Program-made: the position numbers and the translations under genes
Assembly: GCA_001552515.1 (NCBI GenBank)
Contig: BCRI01000003.1
Location: 62,001 to 126,000 of the forward strand
Reading direction: 5' to 3'
Length of the DNA stretch: 64,000 nucleotides
Origin: Sphaerimonospora mesophila NBRC 14179 = JCM 3151
GTDB taxonomy: Bacteria; Actinomycetota; Actinomycetes; Streptosporangiales; Streptosporangiaceae
Notes under the pieces: generated by a model
The model's database searches: none
What the model saw: the letters and a program-made list of their open reading frames with translations, nothing else
Told to the model about the DNA's origin: nothing
Part shown: in pieces, positions 60,783 through 64,000 of the stretch
Layout: the number at the start of each line of letters is the position of its first letter
Position numbering within the stretch: position 1 is the first letter of the stretch

Positions 60783-62504
60783 TCAGATCATGGGGACGAT
60801 CTCGGGGGCGCCGAGGCGGATCGCGTCGGCCTCCCGGTCGGAGTCCTGCTCCTGGGAGGCCCGCTCGGCCTCGACGCGCTTGGTGTAGTGCTCGACCTCG
60901 CGCTTGATCTGCTCGGCGTCCCAGCCGAGCGGGCCCGCCATGAGCTCGGCGGCCTCCTGAGCGACGGCCGCGCCCCGGTGGAAGGTCTCGATCGAGATCC
61001 GCGTGCGCCGGGCCAGCGTGTCGCTGAGGTGCCGGGCGCCCTCGTGCGTGGCGGCGTACACGATCTCGGCCCGGAGGTGGTCGTCGGCGCCGGCGAGCGG
61101 GCGCCCGAGCGAGGGATCCTCCTCGATGAGCGCCAGCACCTCGTCGATCATCGAGCCGTACCTCCTGAGCAGGTGCTCGATCCTGGCGACGTGCAGCCCG
61201 GACGAGCGGGCCAGGCGGTAGCGGGAGTTCCACAGCGCCTGGAAGCCCTCTGCCCCCACGAGCGGCACCAGGTGCGTACACGACCGGGGCACCCGCTGGT
61301 CGAGACCGTGGGCGACCGCGTCCACCGCGTCGGCGGCCATCACGCGATAGGTGGTGAACTTTCCGCCGGCCACCATGACCAGGCCGGGCACCGGATGCGC
61401 GACCACGTGCTTGCGCGACAGCTTGGAGGTCTCCTCCGACTCCCCGGCGAGCAGCGGCCGCAGCCCGGCGTAGACGCCCTCGACGTCGTCCCTGGTCAGC
61501 GGCACCGCCAGCACGGAGTTGACGTGATCGAGCAGGTAGTCGATGTCGGTCCGGGAGGCGGCGGGACGCCCCTTGTCGAGCGTCCACTCGGTGTCGGTCG
61601 TCCCGATGATCCAGTGGCGGCCCCACGGGATGACGAACAGCACCGACTTCTCGGTGCGCATGACGATGCCGGTGAGGGAGTGGATCCGATCGCGGGGCAC
61701 CACCAGGTGGATGCCCTTGGACGCCCGGACGTGGATCTGCCCGCGCCCGCCGACGAGCTGCTGGATCTCGTCGGTCCACACCCCGGTCGCGTTGACGACC
61801 TGGCCGGCACGTACGTCCAGCTCGGCGCCGGTCTCCAGGTCGCGTACCCGCACACCGGTGACCCGCTCGCCCTCCCGCAGGAAGCCGATCGCCTGTGCGC
61901 GTGCGGCGATGTTCGCGCCGTACGTCGCGGCCGTCCTGAGCATGGTCATGACATAACGCGCGTCGTCGACCTGGGCGTCCCAGTACTGCACGGCCCCGCT
62001 GAACGCGGACCGCTTCAGCGCGGGGGCCACCCGGAGGGCGGCCTTCCTGGTCAGGTGCCGATGCCCCGGCACCCCGCGTCCGGCGCCGAAGGAGAAGCCG
62101 AGCGTGTCGTAGAGGATCATCCCGGCCCCGATGTACGGGCGCTCCCAGACGGGGTGGGCCAGCGGGAACAGGAACGGCACCGGCCGCACCAGATGGGGCG
62201 CGATCCGCTGGAGGAGCATCGAACGCTCCCGCAGGGCCTCCCTGACCAGGTCGAAGTCGAACTGCTCCAGGTAACGCAGCCCGCCGTGGATCAGCTTGGA
62301 CGATCGCGACGACGTCCCGGAGGCGAAGTCCCTCGCCTCGACGAGCCCCACGGACAGGCCGCGGGTCGCGGCGTCCAGGGCCACCCCGGCCCCGACGACG
62401 CCGCCGCCGATCACCACCAGGTCGAGTTCCTGCGACTCCATCCGCGCCAACGCGGAGGCGCGTTCAGCCGGGCCGAGCCGCGCCGCACCCATCCTCACCG
62501 ACAT
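60783..62504 (-). CDS. glpD: Glycerol-3-phosphate dehydrogenase (FAD, aerobic)
   Basis: The 573-residue membrane-associated enzyme oxidises glycerol 3-phosphate to dihydroxyacetone phosphate and feeds electrons to quinone. It has the FAD motif DLVVIGGGVVGAGVALDAAT, TSSRSSKLIHGGLRYLEQF, VNATGVWTD and MVAGGKFTTYRVMA. Length is standard. AGAGGGAG precedes the ATG. A CTACCC-AC-GGGTAG palindrome lies 43 bases upstream, near a possible TAGATT -10 box read on this strand. Confidence 0.95.
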   Translation of the reverse strand: MSVRMGAARLGPAERASALARMESQELDLVVIGGGVVGAGVALDAATRGLSVGLVEARDFASGTSSRSSKLIHGGLRYLEQFDFDLVREALRERSMLLQRIAPHLVRPVPFLFPLAHPVWERPYIGAGMILYDTLGFSFGAGRGVPGHRHLTRKAALRVAPALKRSAFSGAVQYWDAQVDDARYVMTMLRTAATYGANIAARAQAIGFLREGERVTGVRVRDLETGAELDVRAGQVVNATGVWTDEIQQLVGGRGQIHVRASKGIHLVVPRDRIHSLTGIVMRTEKSVLFVIPWGRHWIIGTTDTEWTLDKGRPAASRTDIDYLLDHVNSVLAVPLTRDDVEGVYAGLRPLLAGESEETSKLSRKHVVAHPVPGLVMVAGGKFTTYRVMAADAVDAVAHGLDQRVPRSCTHLVPLVGAEGFQALWNSRYRLARSSGLHVARIEHLLRRYGSMIDEVLALIEEDPSLGRPLAGADDHLRAEIVYAATHEGARHLSDTLARRTRISIETFHRGAAVAQEAAELMAGPLGWDAEQIKREVEHYTKRVEAERASQEQDSDREADAIRLGAPEIVPMI

Positions 62505-62546
62505 AGGGCTCCCTCTGTACGGCTTCTCGCCTCTGCCCTGGTAAAT

Positions 62547-62560
62547 CTACCCACGGGTAG
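62547..62560. promoter_or_regulatory. Palindrome CTACCC-AC-GGGTAG upstream of glpD
   Basis: Six-base perfect arms flank two bases in the glpD leader region. On the minus strand GGGTAG runs directly into TAGATT, a TAnnnT -10 box, so a bound protein would cover the promoter. A glycerol-responsive regulator is a natural candidate, but none is encoded nearby. Confidence 0.45.
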
Positions 62561-62652
62561 CCCAGCGGGAATCCTGTTTAACCTCCCCTTTCCCAAGGAT
62601 CTCCCGAAATGTCGGTTCCGCGCGGCCCCCGCCCGGACGACCGCTCAGCCCA

Positions 62653-63216
62653 TCAGTTCACGCAGTCCTGGGTCTTGAGCGTGAGGGCCATCTCGTAGAT
62701 CCGGCCGCGGGACAGCAGGAAGAGGTAGGAAGCCTTACTGTTGCCAGGAACCGTGACGTACCGGTAGCCGCTCGCCGACCGCTTCAGGCCGGGGTAGGCC
62801 TTCTTCAACTCCCTCTCCGTGGAGCCGAGCCCGATCCGCTGCGGGGTCCCGACCCCCTTGGGAGCGAAGATCACGGCCACGCCGCGGCGCTTGGAGATGA
62901 ACAGGCCCACCCGGTCACGACCGGTCGGATGCGCCTTCAGGTCCCAGGCGGTGCACTGGCTCCAGCCGGTCTTGGGCACGATCTTCCTGGTCGCCCGAGC
63001 CTGCTTGGCGCTCATCCCGAGCTTCACCCCGCCATATCCGAACGGCCCGAACGTGCCGGGCGCGTAAGCGGTGGACGAGGTGGCGGATGCGGCGGTGGTG
63101 GCAAGGGCGGCAGTGGTGGCCGCGGCGGGCGCGACGCCGCCCGGCAGCATCCCGACGGCCAGCGCCGCCACCAGCGCCGGACGGCCCATCCGCCGGACAA
63201 CCGCATGCGTCATCAT
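62653..63216 (-). CDS. Small secreted protein of unknown function
   Basis: The 187-residue protein has a signal peptide (RR near residues 8-9, hydrophobic core, likely cut near APAAA at residue 33). A Thr/Ala/Ser-rich spacer follows, then a compact domain with FGYGGVKLGMSAKQARATRK and ERELKKAYPGLKRS. That pattern recurs in exported actinomycete proteins of unknown role. The two mature Cys (in WSQCTAWD and QDCVN) may form a disulfide. GGGGGAAGC precedes the ATG. Confidence 0.75.
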   Translation of the reverse strand: MMTHAVVRRMGRPALVAALAVGMLPGGVAPAAATTAALATTAASATSSTAYAPGTFGPFGYGGVKLGMSAKQARATRKIVPKTGWSQCTAWDLKAHPTGRDRVGLFISKRRGVAVIFAPKGVGTPQRIGLGSTERELKKAYPGLKRSASGYRYVTVPGNSKASYLFLLSRGRIYEMALTLKTQDCVN

Positions 63217-63348
63217 GCTTCCCCCATCATGGTCGTGAGCCGAACTCCGGTCCCGCCGGAGAGCCTATCGATCTTCACTTGGAAGCCGCTGACATCTCGC
63301 TCGCGGTGCCGTACGTCCGGGCCCGGCCGCCGAGCACGGTCGTGACCA

Positions 63349-64000
63349 TCAGGACACGGGTTCGGCGACGACCTCGTGCACGGGTGTCCCGTCACGTTCG
63401 AAGGCGGTGATGTTGGAGATCGTGGTGGCGGCGATGTTGTGCAGCGCCTCGGCCGTGAAGAACGCCTGGTGCCCGGTGATCAGCACGTTCGGGAACGTGA
63501 GCAACCGGGAGAACACCTCGTCCCTCGGGAGTTGGTCGGACAGGTCCTCGAAGAACAGATCGGCCTCCTCCTCGTACACGTCGAGGCCCAGATAGCCGAT
63601 CTTGCCGCTCTTCAGCCCCTGGATGACCGCGGCCGTGTCCACCAGCGCGCCGCGACTGGTGTTGATGAGCATGACCCCGTCCCGCATCCGGGCGATCCGC
63701 TCCCGGTCGATCAGATGATGGGTGTCCGGTCCGAGCGGGCAGTGCAGGGTGACGATGTGCGACTCGGCGAGCAGCGTGTCCAGCGGCACGTACTCCGCGC
63801 CGGCGCGCCGGGCTTCCTCACTCGGGTACGGATCGGTCGCGAGGATCCGGCAGCCGAACCCGGCCATGATCCGGACGAAGCAAACACCGATCTTGCCGGT
63901 GCCGATCACTCCGACCGTCTTGTCGTGCAGGTCGAATCCCAGCAGGCCGGTCAGGTTGAAATTGTTCTCCCGCACCCGGTTGAAGGCGCGATGGATCTTC
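63349..64000 (-). CDS. D-2-hydroxyacid dehydrogenase (D-lactate dehydrogenase type), N-terminus beyond the right edge
   Basis: About 216 C-terminal codons are visible of a protein normally near 330 residues. The NAD-binding motif is [17 protein letters not shown]. Catalytic landmarks are [11 protein letters not shown] (with the Arg), [15 protein letters not shown] (with the Glu) and [13 protein letters not shown] (with the His). The [12 protein letters not shown] segment is typical of fermentative D-lactate dehydrogenase (LdhA), which reduces pyruvate to D-lactate, but substrates vary in this family. The frame stays open to the window edge. Confidence 0.92.
   Translation of the reverse strand, partial: KIHRAFNRVRENNFNLTGLLGFDLHDKTVGVIGTGKIGVCFVRIMAGFGCRILATDPYPSEEARRAGAEYVPLDTLLAESHIVTLHCPLGPDTHHLIDRERIARMRDGVMLINTSRGALVDTAAVIQGLKSGKIGYLGLDVYEEEADLFFEDLSDQLPRDEVFSRLLTFPNVLITGHQAFFTAEALHNIAATTISNITAFERDGTPVHEVVAEPVS

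Noticed and set aside
63217..63348. Remnant of an amidohydrolase C-terminus between the secreted protein and dehydrogenase genes
   Set aside because: A minus-strand run reading [14 protein letters not shown] looks faintly like the end of such enzymes, but it is only about 24 codons long with no other support.
1..64000. tRNA, rRNA, CRISPR, insertion sequence or prophage features
   Set aside because: No clover-leaf-like intergenic segments, repeat-spacer arrays, transposase or phage proteins were noticed in the intergenic spaces, although a covariance-model search was not possible here.

Overview
The window is high-GC, densely coded DNA with GTG, TTG and possibly leaderless starts, many 4-bp gene overlaps, and actinomycete families (PspC kinases, HelD, CGNR zinc fingers, CoxSLM-G). 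It fits a filamentous actinomycete, most likely Streptosporangiales. The placement is inferred from gene content; no rRNA, tRNA, CRISPR array, insertion sequence or phage gene was seen.

Layout. 1-6.7 kb: sucC (cut by the left edge), a cobalamin-binding mutase subunit, a secreted protein, pcrA, a PIG-L deacetylase and a ribbon-helix-helix protein. 6.7-11.7 kb: an envelope-stress module with a CPBP protease, a NarL-type regulator, a PspC histidine kinase and a PspC/LiaF-like membrane protein. 11.7-14.5 kb: CGNR regulator, VOC enzyme behind clustered operator-like half-sites, PPOX and NTF2-like proteins. 14.6-19.1 kb: coxS-coxL-coxM-coxG, form II type. 19.2-36.6 kb: a cell-surface glycopolymer region with sulfotransferase, CDP-alcohol phosphotransferase, Stealth phosphotransferase, GT39-like protein, two CDP-glycerol-transferase-like proteins (one fused to a GT2), two GT2 proteins, polysaccharide deacetylase and acyltransferase. 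36.7-46.5 kb: guaA, old yellow enzyme with divergent MarR, TetR divergent from a HelD-like helicase, GMC oxidoreductase and aldehyde dehydrogenase.

46.6-57.8 kb: a two-component system followed by a RiPP operon of streptolysin S (Sag) type. It has a 53-residue Cys/Ser-rich precursor, VOC protein, SagB-type dehydrogenase, HemN-like radical SAM enzyme, RRE/E1-like partner, YcaO cyclodehydratase with a C-terminal PHPYP, two CPBP membrane proteins, a luciferase-like oxidoreductase and an exported hydrolase. I did not recognise the core peptide, and this is the best candidate for an undescribed system. 57.9-64 kb: methyltransferase, beta-propeller lipoprotein, glpD, a secreted protein and a D-lactate-dehydrogenase-type gene cut by the right edge.

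Non-coding structure is notable. A 166-bp CTAG-ended inverted-repeat element occurs twice and supplies stop codons to three flanking genes. A concentric palindrome of about 244 bp separates the aldehyde dehydrogenase and GMC oxidoreductase genes. Two 15-bp tandem repeat arrays and several strong operator-like palindromes lie next to regulators or promoters.
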